Shown here: positions 9,758-19,661 of the stretch, in pieces
Numbering within the stretch: position 1 is the stretch's first letter
Layout: each line of letters opens with the position of its first letter
Assembly: GCA_947650365.1 (NCBI GenBank)
Contig: CANTAL010000028.1
Coordinates: 744,001 to 808,000, forward strand
Length of the DNA: 64,000 nt
DNA from: Chamaelirium japonicum
Lineage: Eukaryota; Streptophyta; Magnoliopsida; Liliales; Melanthiaceae
Reading direction: 5' to 3'
The notes under the pieces: model-generated
The model's database searches: none
Seen by the model: only the letters and a program-made list of their open reading frames with translations
What the model was told of the DNA's origin: nothing
Position numbers and translations under genes: made by a program

Positions 9758-10563
9758 TTGCTGCGTTTGACACCAGATCAGTGGATTTTCTGGCCGATCA
9801 AGTGGAGGACGAAGGGCTGCTGCCGATCGCCGATCGGGCGCCACCAGATGGTGTCGGGGAAAAAGAAATCGCCGATCGGCTAAAAATGTACTGGATCGGG
9901 AAGAACACCCCTTGTTTCGACCGATCGCACGAATCCTGACTGGTTGCTAGTGACCGATCGGTCGCTGGCAACCGATCATTGGTCTCGCACCCGAATACCA
10001 TCTGGATCGGAGATGGGCGGGGTCACTATTGTCGTTGCCGGTGAAGGGAGGAGAAAGCTGCAGCGGGCTCGATCGGGTGAATTTCACCGATCGGAGTCGA
10101 GGGTGGCGCAGCGGTGACCGCTCGGTGTAGAGATCATCGATCGGTTGCCAGTTGCCGATCGGATGCCGGGGAGTTGTGGCCGATCGGGGACGAGATCGGG
10201 AGGGGCGGAGCTTCCAGCTCTTCGTGGTCGTCGGAGAAGGAGAGCGTCGGAGAAGGAGAGCATGGGGTACGGTCGTCACGGGGCCTCAACTGCTGCTCAG
10301 TTTTGTGAAGGATGTGAGTGGCTTTAACTGTGGCCGTTGATCATGTTAATGGGCCCGTGATCAATCGCCACGCGGAAGGCTGAGTGATGTTGCATAATAC
10401 CATCAGGTGAAGGCCATGCAAACGTTTCGTGTATACACCACACGTGCTCCCATTCCGGCACGCTATGTTGGTTTGATTTGAATTATTTTTGATCAAGCAC
10501 CATACAACCAAAAGGTATCTCAAATGGATTGAATACTCAGATAGGTCCAAATGGGATTTTGAA

Positions 10564-10735
10564 TTGGGTTGAATGACAACTTGGATTCCAAGTGGGACTT
10601 AGAGTTGGATTGAATGGCAACTTGGGTTCCAAGTGGGACTTAGAGTTGGATTGAATGGCAACTTGGGTTCCAAGTGGAACTTAGAGTTGGATTGAATGGC
10701 AACTTGGGTTCCAAGTGGAACTTAGAGTTGGAGAC
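10564..10735 (-). repeat. 41-bp tandem repeats in internal region B
   Basis: Four units of about 41 bp, for example starting at 10605 and 10646 with TTGGATTGAATGGCAACTTG. Each contains the inverted pair ACTTGG-GTT-CCAAGT, a possible small hairpin. The same array lies at 16220-16391. Confidence 0.88.
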
Positions 10736-11809
10736 TTGGTGCGGTCCCCTGGTTTGATGTTGGGCCCTACTGTAAAAGTGAATCCCAATCGTCGATTGCA
10801 TGCTCTTGAAATGTTGTAATTGAATGACCCTGTCAGCTGTTATAACCCGCCAACAGGTATAAGTGTAATTTCCTAATCGAACTTCAATGTGGTTGCGCTT
10901 CGGAGCTCGTGGGCCTCCATGCTACGTCGAGTGCATGCACGAACAAGGGCAACTCCAGACGAAGGGCTAATCGATGGATTGCCGCTAACTGGTAACGATC
11001 GGGAGATCGGTGATTGATCTTCAAATGTTTTGACTACCCCCTGAACGGTTTGCCTGCAACTGTCAGCTATGTCCTCCAACTTTTCACAGCCGAGCATCAA
11101 TTGTGTTTCAAAATTCTCTGTTGGGAGCCGAGGCTATGACTTAGTACTTTACTGCCAAATACTAGAATTAGGTTTGGACTTTGCCTTCGAATGCGCTGAG
11201 GTTCAGGCCTCAGACTTTGCCCACGAATGGTTGATGAGTCTTTGTCTGTAAGTTTTTGAACATTCAGGCGTTTTGTAATGCCAAAAGTTGTTGGAGGATT
11301 GCTTCTTCTATCTCCTCAATTGACAGGAGTTGGGCTGCAAAGTTCTCTCGACTAATTTTGGAGCATGGAGCACATGTCTTTGTATGTTGATGCTGGCTAT
11401 AGAAGATTGTAGATTCACCCCCTCATCGGTGGTGGACTTCCAGAACGCGTCTTCTTCGAGCATGAGAGCGCGTGATGCTCTCTTATGAGTGTCGAGTGGT
11501 AGAAGTCTTCTGTAATGACTTGGTAAGTTGAGGGATGTTATGCCTCTGGAGTGGCGTTGGCTGAATGCTGCAGAACGCGTTGGACCTTGATCTTCATGTC
11601 GAGATGTGTTGGAGCTGAGAGCTTGGTGCTTTGTTAGGGTGCCGAGAGCAGGTCTCGGATTTTGGACTTGCTGAGTGCTGAGGCGATGGTCGCTTCGGAC
11701 TTTGTCTGCGAGCACCGGAGCTCTCTATCTGAGTTCGTTAGGTGTCAAGACGGTGTAGAGCATCTTGAACTTTTCATTCGAGTGTTGAGGCTTGTCTTCG
11801 GACTTTGCT

Positions 11810-12237
11810 GGTAGCTTGAAATTGAGAGTTGTGCTGCTTCACAACCCGAAACCGTTTAACATTTGTACGTAAAGGGTCGTGTCGCAACACGAGGCCCTAA
11901 ACTTGTTAAACGACCTGGTAGCTTGAAATTGAGAGTTGTGCTGCTTCACAACCCGAAACCGTTTAACATTTGTACGTAAAGGGTCGTGTCGCAACACGAG
12001 GCCCTAAACTTGTTAAACGACCTGGTAGCTTGAAATTGAGAGTTGTGCTGTTTCACAACCCGAAACCGTTTAACATTTGTACGTAAAGGGTCGTGTCGCA
12101 ACACGAGGCCCTAAACTTGTTAAACGACCTGGTAGCTTGAAATTAAGAGTTGTGCTGTTTCACAACCCGAAACCGTTTAACATTTGCACGTAAAGGGTCG
12201 TGTCGCAACACGAGGCCCTAAACTTGTTAAACGACCT
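11810..12237 (-). repeat. Four 107-bp tandem repeats with nested inverted repeats (copy B)
   Basis: Units start at 11810, 11917, 12024 and 12131, exactly 107 bp apart. Each unit contains GTTGTG...CACAAC, an outer pair CGTTTAACA...TGTTAAACG, and an inner CGTGT-CGCA-ACACG. The outer pair encloses the inner one, so a single strand could fold into a branched hairpin. Unit 4 differs at a few positions. Confidence 0.93.
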
Positions 12238-12371
12238 GGTAGCTTGAAGGTTGAGCTGGCTCCACTTTGAATTTGCTTGAAGGTTTGAAACTGAATGTTG
12301 CGCTTTCTCATAACTCAGAATTTGAACGGACAAGTAGACGTTTGAGAGCAATCTTTATTCAGTCATAGAAA

Positions 12372-12482
12372 TTACATCATAAACGGAAATCTATCTCTTT
12401 TTGGCGAGATCAGTCGATAAGATCCTTTGCTTGCGATAGATTCGACGGTGTAGGTTCCTTCCCAGTTGGGAGTTAGTTTGCA
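12372..12482 (-). pseudogene. Integrase C-terminal remnant (copy B)
   Basis: The minus strand encodes KLTPNWEGTYTVESIASKGS followed by YRLIS and a TAA stop shortly after. The pattern KL.P.WEG.Y.V.....GSYRL is the GPY/F-type tail of Ty3/gypsy integrases. Everything upstream of it in pol (gag, protease, RT, RNase H, integrase core) is missing: it lies only about 530 bp from the primer site. This is the main evidence that the element derives from a coding Ty3/gypsy ancestor. Confidence 0.7.
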
Positions 12483-12617
12483 TTCGAGTGCCAAAGCTAT
12501 CTCCTTGGGCTTCGCCAAATGCCGAGGCAGCGAGTGCGCCTCGGACTTTGCATTCGAGTGCCATGGCTGTCTCCTTGGGCTTCGCCAAATGCTGAGGCAG
12601 CAGTGCACCTCGGACTT
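12480..12617 (-). repeat. 70-bp tandem duplication overlapping the integrase remnant (copy B)
   Basis: Two units start at 12480 and 12550 with GCATTCGAGTGCCA and share CTCCTTGGGCTTCGCCAAAT. The duplication extends the integrase-tail frame upstream by repetition. The same occurs at 18136-18273. Confidence 0.85.
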
Positions 12618-13015
12618 TTACCTATCACCTTGTTGTAGTCTTCAAGTGAGCCTTTTCGTTTCGAACCTCACCCCCAATATAGGGATTGGAGGAGAGTCAG
12701 ACTTGAAAGGCTTAGGATATCGATGGGAGATATCGATGATGGATTGTCTAGAAAGAGCGGGTTGTTGGATTGAAGTTGAGCCGCCGACTCATTGAGCGAG
12801 TCTTGGGTCGAAACTGATGTCGTTCTGAGTAACTTCCCTCTGGATGATCCTGATAGAGTCTTCGCCATTCAGTGAAAGCGAAGGAAGCAACCAGATCGCT
12901 CGTATCCAATAGGTTGCCTGCTCAACCGAGGGAGCTAAGAAGTTTGACTTTGAAGATCAGTTGTCTGCTCAATCGATCCGATGTTGTTGTCGAGCACATT
13001 GAGCTTTTTGAACGA

Positions 13016-13033
13016 ATCCCACAGACGGCGCCA
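13016..13033 (-). other. Primer-binding site after LTR B
   Basis: The minus strand reads TGGCGCCGTCTGTGGGAT, continuing TCG. The complement, CGAATCCCACAGACGGCGCC + A, looks like a tRNA from the T loop to the CCA end, so the match to a tRNA may extend to about 21 nt. Confidence 0.88.
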
Positions 13034-13447
13034 AACTGTGGGGGAAAATCTTCGTGCCGACCCGAAGACCTTCGCAGCACCAGTCAATTGAAATTGAAGT
13101 TGACGTCGGAGATCATTGGTCTATCTGGTGATTGAAGTTGCGATCTGTTGATTGAAGTTGAAGCCTTTGATATGTAAACAGAGAGATGCAATCAGAGAGA
13201 TTGTTGACACGAGATGTGATCTTGGAGTTCAGCCGAAGCCTACGTCTCCGTGCTATAGGGAGCAACCCGAATTCACTAACACTTATATTGAAGTGATCTC
13301 GACAGGCCGAGTATCACCGAAAACACTCTGATCTCTTCGAAAGAAAGAAGATCAAAGAGAGGTGGAAGATGGGAAGTTGGAAATCCCAGAGCTCTGGTTT
13401 TAGAACTGAGAGTTCGATCCCTCCCCTTTTACATTCGAAGACTCTGC

Positions 13448-13455
13448 TATTTATA
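13448..13455 (-). promoter_or_regulatory. TATA box of LTR B
   Basis: Minus-strand TATAAATA, the equivalent of 9319-9326 in LTR C. Confidence 0.75.
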
Positions 13456-13512
13456 GGATTCCCGGGGAGGAATTCCGGGGCAAATGGCGGTTTCTGCTGC
13501 CGTATCTGGGGA

Positions 13513-13975
13513 TCCTCCAGGCAGGGCCGGTGGGTCCCTTGAAAGCCTTCAGGGGCCCACCAGGCAGGGCCGGTGGGTCCCGTTGCGGTCTCCGGGGGCC
13601 CACTGGGCAGGGCCGGTGGGTCTTGCTGTGGTACTCGGGGGCCCACCAGGCAGGGCCGGTGGGTCCCGCTGCGGTACTCGGGGGCCCACCAGGCAGGGCC
13701 GGTGGGTCCCGCTGTGGTACTCGGGGGCCCACCAGGCAGGGCCGGTGGGTCCCGCTGCGGTCTCCGGGGGCCCACTGGGCAGGGCCGGTGGGTCCTGCTG
13801 TGGTACTCGGGGGCCCACCAGGCAGGGCCGGTGGGTCCCGCTGTGGTACTCGGGGGCCCACCAGGCAGGGCCGGTGGGTCCCGCTGTGGTCTCCGGGGGC
13901 CCACTGGGCAGGGCCGGTGGGTCCTGCTGTGGTACTCGGGGGCCCACCAGGCAGGGCCGGTGGGTCCCGCTGCTT
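13513..13975 (-). repeat. 43-bp GC-rich minisatellite in LTR B
   Basis: About eleven units of the same 43-bp sequence as in LTR C, on the opposite strand. The order of the two unit types is similar in all three LTRs, so the array was present before the LTRs were copied. Confidence 0.93.
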
Positions 13976-14009
13976 GCAGATTTCTTACCAAAATTTGTAC
14001 CCACAGTTA

Positions 14010-14017
14010 CCCCCTCC
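14010..14017 (-). other. Polypurine tract before LTR B
   Basis: Minus-strand GGAGGGGG followed by TAAC, then the LTR. It primes plus-strand synthesis in LTR elements. It is absent beside LTR A, which is the 5' LTR and touches satellite instead. Confidence 0.75.
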
Positions 14018-14130
14018 AAGTTAGCTAAGAGGCCACCTTGGCTGGCTTGGATTCGTGGTGCAAAGCTAACGACCCCCTGTCACACACGTAGAGGAGCTTT
14101 GTCGAGTGTTAGCGTTTTGAAAATAGACTG

Positions 14131-15407
14131 ATCGGTTGAATTTGACTGATCGGTCAAGTCTGATCGATCGGTCAAGGTGATCGGTCGAAGTGATCGGTCA
14201 AATTTGATCGGTCAATTTTGATCGGTCAAAAGTGATCGGTCAAAAAGTGATCGGTCAAATTTGATCGGTCAAGAGTGATCGGTCAAGAGTGATCGGTCAA
14301 AAGTGATCGGTCAAGAGTGATCGGTCAAAAGTGATCGGTCAAATTTCAACCGGTCAAGGATCGGGTGATCGGTCAAAAGACACGGTTTTTTAACAGATCT
14401 AGTAGAAAATCGACCGATCAGTCGAATTCGACTGATCGGTCAAGTCTGACCGATCGGTCAAAGTGATCGGTCGAAGTGATCTGTCAAATTTGATCGGTCA
14501 ATTTTGATCGGTCAAAAGTGATCGGTCAAAAAGTGATCGGTCAAATTTGATCGGTCAAGAGTGATCGGTCAAGAGTGATCGGTCAAAAGTGATCGGTCAA
14601 GAGTGATCGGTCAAAAGTGATCGGTCAAATTTGATCGGTCAATTTTGATCGGTCAAAAGTGATCGGTCAAAAAGTGATCGGTCAAATTTGATCAGTCAAG
14701 AGTGATCGGTCAAGAGTGATCGGTCAAGAGTGATCGGTCAAAAGTGATCGGTCAAATTTCAACCGGTCAAGGATCGGGTGATCGGTCAAAAGACACGGTT
14801 TTTTGACAGATCTAGTAGAAAATCGACCGATCAGTCGAATTCGACTGATCGGTCAAGTCTGACCGATCGGTCAAAGTGATCGGTCGAAGTGATCGGTCAA
14901 ATTTGATCGGTCGATTTTGATCGGTCAAAAGTGATCGGTCAAAAAGTGATCGGTCAAATTTCAACCGGTCAAGGTTTGGGTGATATGGCAAAAAACCACG
15001 TTTTTTGCCAGATCCAGTAGAAAATTGACCGATCGGCTAAGGTGATCGGTCGAAGTGATCGGTCGAATTTGACCGATCAGTCAAAGTGATCGGTCGAAGT
15101 GATCGGTCAAATTCAGCCGGTCAGAAAATCGGTGATCGGTTGGATATCCACTTTTGGCGCCAGATCCAGTAGGATTTTGCCCGATCTAATGGATGACGAA
15201 GGGGAATTAGGGGATTGAGGTCTGCTGATCGGTCAAATTTGACCGATCGGTCAAATTTGACCGATCGGAGGCACTGATCGGGTGATTTTCACCGATCGGG
15301 TAAAATTCACCGATCGGAAAAAAACAGATCACCGATCGGGTGAAAATCACCGATCGGGAGGTGGTCATTGATCAGAGAAAAACAGCCGGTCGTGATTTGG
15401 TTGATCG
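14131..15407 (-). repeat. GATCGGTC palindromic tandem array in the 3' untranslated part
   Basis: 1.3 kb of units of about 13-15 bp, GATCGGTCAAAAGT, GATCGGTCAAATTT and GATCGGTCAAGAGT, mixed with the perfect palindrome GACCGATCGGTC. A larger module recurs at about 14381, 14791, 14985 and 15150: a run such as CACGGTTTTTT followed by CAGATCTAGTAGAAAATCG or CAGATCCAGTAGG, with about 410 bp between the first two. The version at 15421 (TTTGGCACCAGATCAGTGGA) links the array to the adjacent internal region. No coding potential. Confidence 0.95.
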
Positions 15408-16219
15408 GTGGGATTGCTGCGTTTGGCACCAGATCAGTGGATTTTCTGGCCGATCAAGTGGAGGACGAAGGGCTGCTGCCGATCGCCGATCGGGCGCCAC
15501 CAGATGGTGTCGGGGAAAAAGAAATCGCCGATCGGCTAAAAATGTACTGGATCGGGAAGAACACCCCTTGTTTCGACCGATCGCACGAATCCTGACCGGT
15601 TGCTAGTGACCGATCGGTCGCTGGCAACCGATCATTGGTCTCGCACCCGAATACCATCTGGATCGGAGATGGGCGGGGTCACTGTTGTCGTTGCCGGTGA
15701 AGGGAGGAGAAAGCTGCAGCGGGCTCGATCGGGTGAATTTCACTGATCGGAGTCGAGGGTGGCGCAGCGGTGACCGCTCGGTGTAGAGATCATCGATCGG
15801 TTGCCAGTTGCCGATCGGATGCCGGGGAGTTGTGGCCGATCGGGGACGAGATCGGGAGGGGCGGAGCTTCCAGCTCTTCGTGGTCGTCGGAGAAGGAGAG
15901 CGTCGGAGAAGGAGAGCACGGGGTACGGTCGTCACGGGGCCTCAACTGCTGCTCAGTTTTGTGAAGGATGTGAGTGGCTTTAACTGTGGCCGTTGATCAT
16001 GTTAATAGGCCCGTGATCAATCTCCACGCGGAAGGCTGAGTGATGTTGCATAATACCATCAGGTGAAGGCCATGCAAACGTTTCGTGTATACACCACACG
16101 TGCTCCCAATCCGGCACGCTATGTTGGTTTGATTTGAATTATTTTTGATCAAGCACCATACAACCAAAAGGTATCTCAAATGGATTGAATACTCAGATAG
16201 GTCCAAGTGGGATTTTGAA

Positions 16220-16391
16220 TTGGGTTGAATGACAACTTGGATTCCAAGTGGGACTTAGAGTTGGATTGAATGGCAACTTGGGTTCCAAGTGGGACTTAGA
16301 GTTGGATTGAATGGCAACTTGGGTTCCAAGTGGAACTTAGAGTTGGATTGAATGGCAACTTGGGTTCCAAGTGGAACTTAGAGTTGGAGAC
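16220..16391 (-). repeat. 41-bp tandem repeats in internal region A
   Basis: Copy of the array at 10564-10735, with the same four units and the ACTTGG/CCAAGT inverted pair. Confidence 0.88.
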
Positions 16392-17465
16392 TTGGTGCGG
16401 TCCCCTGGTTTGATGTTGAGCCCTACTGTAAAAGTGAATCCCAATCGTCGATTGCATGCTCTTGAAATGTTGTAATTGAATGACCCTGTCAGCTGTTATA
16501 ACCCGCCAACAGGTATAAGTGTAATTTCCTAATCGAACTTCAATGTGGTTGCGCTTCGGAGCTCGTGGGCCTCCATGCTACGTCGAGTGCATGGACGAAC
16601 AAGGGCAACTCCAGACGAAGGGCTAATCGATCGATTGCCGCTAACTGGTAACGGTCGGGAGATCGGTGATTGATCTTCAAATGTTTTGACTACCCCCTGA
16701 ACGGTTTGCCTGCAACTGTCAGCTATGTCCTCCAACTTTTCACAGCCGAGCATCAATTGTGTTTCAAAATTCTCTGTTGGGAGCCGAGGCTATGACTTAG
16801 TACTTTACTGCCAAATACTAGAATTAGGTTTGGACTTTGCCTTCGAATGCGCTGAGGTTCAGGCCTCAGACTTTGCCCACGAATGGTTGATGAGTCTTTG
16901 TCTGTAAGGTTTTGAACATTCAGGCGTTTTGTAATGCCAAAAGTTGTTGGAGGATTGCTTCTTCTATCTCCTCAATTGACAGGAGTTGGGCTGCAAAGTT
17001 CTCTCGACTAATTTTTGAGCATGGAGCACATGTCTTTGTATGTTGATGCTGGCTATAGAAGATTGTAGATTCACCCCCTCATCGGTGGTGGACTTCCAGA
17101 ACGCGTCTTCTTCGAGCATGAGAGCGCGTGATGCTCTCTTATGAGTGTCGAGTGGTAGAAGTCTTCTGTAATGACTTGGTAAGTTGAGGGATGTTATGCC
17201 TCTGGAGTGGCGTTGGCTGAATGCTGCAGAACGCGTTGGACCTTGATCTTCATATCGAGATATGTTGGAGCTGAGAGCTTGGTGCTTTGTTAGGGTGCCG
17301 AGAGCAGGTCTCGGATTTTGGACTTGCTGAGTGCTGAGGCGATGGTCGCTTCGGACTTTGTCTGCGAGCACCGGAGCTCTCTATCTGAGTTCGTTAGGTG
17401 TCAAGACGGTGTAGAGCATCTTGAACTTTTCATTCGAGGGTTGAGGCTTGTCTTCGGACTTTGCT

Positions 17466-17893
17466 GGTAGCTTGAAATTGAGAGTTGTGCTGCTTCACAA
17501 CCCGAAACCGTTTAACATTTGTACGTAAAGGGTCGTGTCGCAACACGAGGCCCTAAACTTGTTAAACGACTTGGTAGCTTGAAATTGAGAGTTGTGCTGC
17601 TTCACAACCCGAAACCGTTTAACATTTGTACGTAAAGGGTCGTGTCGCAACACGAGGCCCTAAACTTGTTAAACGACCTGGTAGCTTGAAATTGAGAGTT
17701 GTGCTGTTTCACAACCCAAAACCGTTTAACATTTGCACGTAACGGGTCGTGTCACAACACGAGGCCCTAAACTTGTTAAACGACCTGGTAGCTTGAAATT
17801 AAGAGTTGTGCTGTTTCACAACCCGAAACCGTTTAACATTTGCACGTAAAGGGTCGTGTCGCAACACGAGGCCCTAAACTTGTTAAACGACCT
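17466..17893 (-). repeat. Four 107-bp tandem repeats with nested inverted repeats (copy A)
   Basis: Same four-unit array as 11810-12237. The third unit here has private changes (CACAACCCAAAACC, GTAACGGGTC, GTGTCACAACAC), so it has drifted since duplication while the others match. Confidence 0.93.
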
Positions 17894-18027
17894 GGTAGCT
17901 TGAAGGTTGAGCTGGCTCCACTTTGAATTTGCTTGAAGGTTTGAAACTGAATGTTGCGCTGTCTCATAACTCAGAATTTGAACGGACAAGTAGACGTTTG
18001 AGAGCAATCTTTATTCAGTCATAGAAA

Positions 18028-18138
18028 TTACATCATAAACGGAAATCTATCTCTTTTTGGTGAGATCAGTCGATAAGATCCTTTGCTTGCGATAGATTCG
18101 ACGGTGTAGGTTCCTTCCCAGTTGGGAGTTAGTTTGCA
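18028..18138 (-). pseudogene. Integrase C-terminal remnant (copy A)
   Basis: Second copy of the GPY/F-type integrase tail described at 12372-12482, with the same stop and the same missing upstream pol. One Ala-to-Thr codon change is seen near the end. Confidence 0.7.
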
Positions 18139-18273
18139 TTCGAGTGCCAAAGCTATCTCCTTGGGCTTCGCCAAATGCCGAGGCAGCGAGTGCGCCTCGA
18201 ACTTTGCATTCGAGTGCCATGGCTGTCTCCTTGGGCTTCGCCAAATGCTGAGGCAGCAGTGCACCTCGGACTT
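18136..18273 (-). repeat. 70-bp tandem duplication (copy A)
   Basis: Counterpart of 12480-12617, two units overlapping the integrase remnant. Confidence 0.85.
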
Positions 18274-18671
18274 TTACCTATCACCTTGTTGTAGTCTTCA
18301 AGTGAGCCTTTTCGTTTCGAACCTCACCCCCAATATAGGGATTGGAGGAGAGTCAGACTTGAAAGGCTTAGGATATCGATGGGAGATATCGATGATGGAT
18401 TGTCTAGAAAGAGCGGGTTGTTGGATTGAAGTTGAGCCGCCGACTCATTGAGCGAGTCTTGGGTCGAAACTGATGTCGTTCTGAGTAACTTCCCTCTGGA
18501 TGATCCTGATAGAGTCTTCGCCATTCAGTGAAAGCGAAGGAAGCAACCAGATCGCTCGTATCCAATAGGTTGCCTGCTCAACCGAGGGAGCTGAGAAGTT
18601 TGACTTTGAAGATCAGTTGTCTGCTCAACCGATCCGATGTTGTTGTCGAGCACATTGAGCTTTTTGAACGA

Positions 18672-18689
18672 ATCCCACAGACGGCGCCA
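18672..18689 (-). other. Primer-binding site after LTR A
   Basis: Minus-strand TGGCGCCGTCTGTGGGAT, three bases after the end of LTR A, identical to the site after LTR B. Confidence 0.88.
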
Positions 18690-19103
18690 AACTGTGGGGG
18701 AAAATCTTCGTGCCGACCCGAAGACCTTCGCAGCACCAGTCAATTGAAATTGAAGTTAACGTCGGAGATCGTTGGTCTATCTGGTGATTGAAGTTGCGAT
18801 CTGTTGATTGAAGTTGAAGCCTTTGATATGTAAACAGAGAGATGCAATCAGAGAGATTGTTGACACGAGATGTGATCTCGGAGTTCAGCTGAAGCCTACG
18901 TCTCCATGCTATAGGGAGCAACCCGAATTCACTAACACTTATATTGAAGTGATCTCGACAGGCCGAGTATCACCGAAAACACTCTGATCACTTCGAAAGA
19001 AAGAAGATCAAAGAGAGGTGGAAGATGGGAAGTTGGAAATCCCAGAGCTCTGGTTTTAGAACTGAGAGTTCGATCCCTCCCCTTTTACATTCGAAGACTC
19101 TGC

Positions 19104-19111
19104 TATTTATA
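19104..19111 (-). promoter_or_regulatory. TATA box of LTR A
   Basis: Minus-strand TATAAATA, the same position as in LTRs B and C. Confidence 0.75.
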
Positions 19112-19168
19112 GGATTCCCGGGGAGGAATTCCGGGGCAAACGGCGGTTTCTGCTGCCGTATCTGGGGA

Positions 19169-19630
19169 TCCTCCAGGCAGGGCCGGTGGGTCCCTTGAAA
19201 GCCTTCAGGGGCCCACCAGGCAGGGCCGGTGGGTCCCGTTGCGGTCTCCGGGGGCCCACTGGGCAGGGCCGGTGGGTCCTGCTGTGGTACTCGGGGGCCC
19301 ACCAGGCAGGGCCGGTGGGTCCCGCTGCGGTACTCGGGGGCCCACCAGGCAGGGCCGGTGGGTCCCGCTGTGGTACTCGGGGGCCCACCAGGCAGGGCCG
19401 GTGGGTCCCGCTGCGGTCTCCGGGGGCCCACTAGGCAGGGCCGGTGGGTTCTGCTGTGGTACTCGGGGGCCCACCAGGCAGGGCCGGTGGGTCCCGCTGT
19501 GGTACTCGGGGGCCCACCAGGCAGGGCCGGTGGGTCCCGCTGTGGTCTCCGGGGGACCACTGGGCAGGGCCGGTGGGTCCTGCTGTGGTACTCGGGGGCC
19601 CACCAGGCAGGGCCGGTGGGTCCCGCTGCT
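19169..19630 (-). repeat. 43-bp GC-rich minisatellite in LTR A
   Basis: About eleven units, matching LTR B unit for unit with a few private changes (for example GGGGGACCACTGGG near 19553). Confidence 0.93.
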
Positions 19631-19661
19631 TGCAGATTTCTTACCAAAATTTGCACCCACA

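Larger units (their letters stand above)
9752..13036 (-). other. Internal region B of the composite element
   Basis: 3.3 kb, nearly identical to 15408-18692. In minus-strand sense it holds the primer site, about 530 bp of leader, a remnant of the integrase C-terminus, and then a long 3' untranslated part with several tandem repeats and many CCGATCGG palindromes (9770-10200). Short open frames here (for example 11715-11308 on the minus strand) show no recognisable domain. I see no other gene. Confidence 0.85.
13037..14005 (-). repeat. LTR B, minus orientation
   Basis: 969 bp, TGTGGGTACA (from 14005) to CCCCCACA (13037) on the minus strand. It serves as 3' LTR of element A (13037-19661) and as 5' LTR of internal region B. 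A polypurine tract lies before it and a primer site after it, so it is a shared LTR between two element bodies, as produced by LTR-LTR recombination. It differs from LTR A at about a dozen positions. Confidence 0.94.
15408..18692 (-). other. Internal region A of the composite element
   Basis: Near-identical copy of 9752-13036, offset 5,656 bp throughout, with scattered single-base differences. It has the same content: primer site, leader, integrase-tail remnant, tandem repeats, CCGATCGG-rich stretch. With LTRs A and B and the array it forms one complete element body. No gene beyond the remnant listed separately. Confidence 0.88.
8543..19661 (-). mobile_element. Composite non-coding LTR retroelement with three LTRs, one inverted
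   Basis: Reading the minus strand from the right: LTR A (19661-18693), primer site, internal region A (18692-14006, including the GATCGGTC array and a polypurine tract), LTR B (14005-13037), primer site, internal region B (13036-9752), then a third LTR C (8770-9737) in the opposite orientation with its own primer site facing B. Region 9752-14005 and region 15408-19661 are nearly identical with a constant 5,656-bp offset. LTR A to LTR B alone forms a complete non-autonomous element of 6,625 bp with about 99% identical LTRs (about a dozen differences by eye), hence young. No gag or pol is left except an integrase tail. The primer site matches that of the Tat-like element at 1-6893, so it is probably a large retrotransposon derivative of the Tat clade. 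Confidence 0.88.
18693..19661 (-). repeat. LTR A, 5' LTR, minus orientation
   Basis: 969 bp, TGTGGGTGCA (from 19661) to CCCCCACA (18693) on the minus strand. Its outer end touches satellite directly: the next bases are GATCCATTCTAATTC. This is the only LTR of the composite that sits at a true element-to-target border. Confidence 0.94.

Noticed and set aside
9947-10279. 110-codon minus-strand open frame, repeated at 15603-15935
   Set aside because: The sequence is rich in CCGATCGG palindromes, and overlapping open frames on the plus strand are equally long. No domain or start context supports it.
11308-11715. 135-codon minus-strand open frame, repeated at 16964-17371
   Set aside because: No recognisable domain. 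It lies in the 3' untranslated part of a non-coding element. Its presence in both copies only reflects the recent 5,656-bp duplication.
12466-13135. Plus-strand open frames of 87-109 codons in internal region B and the adjoining LTR
   Set aside because: They run antisense to the integrase-tail remnant and across the primer site and LTR border, so they are shadows.
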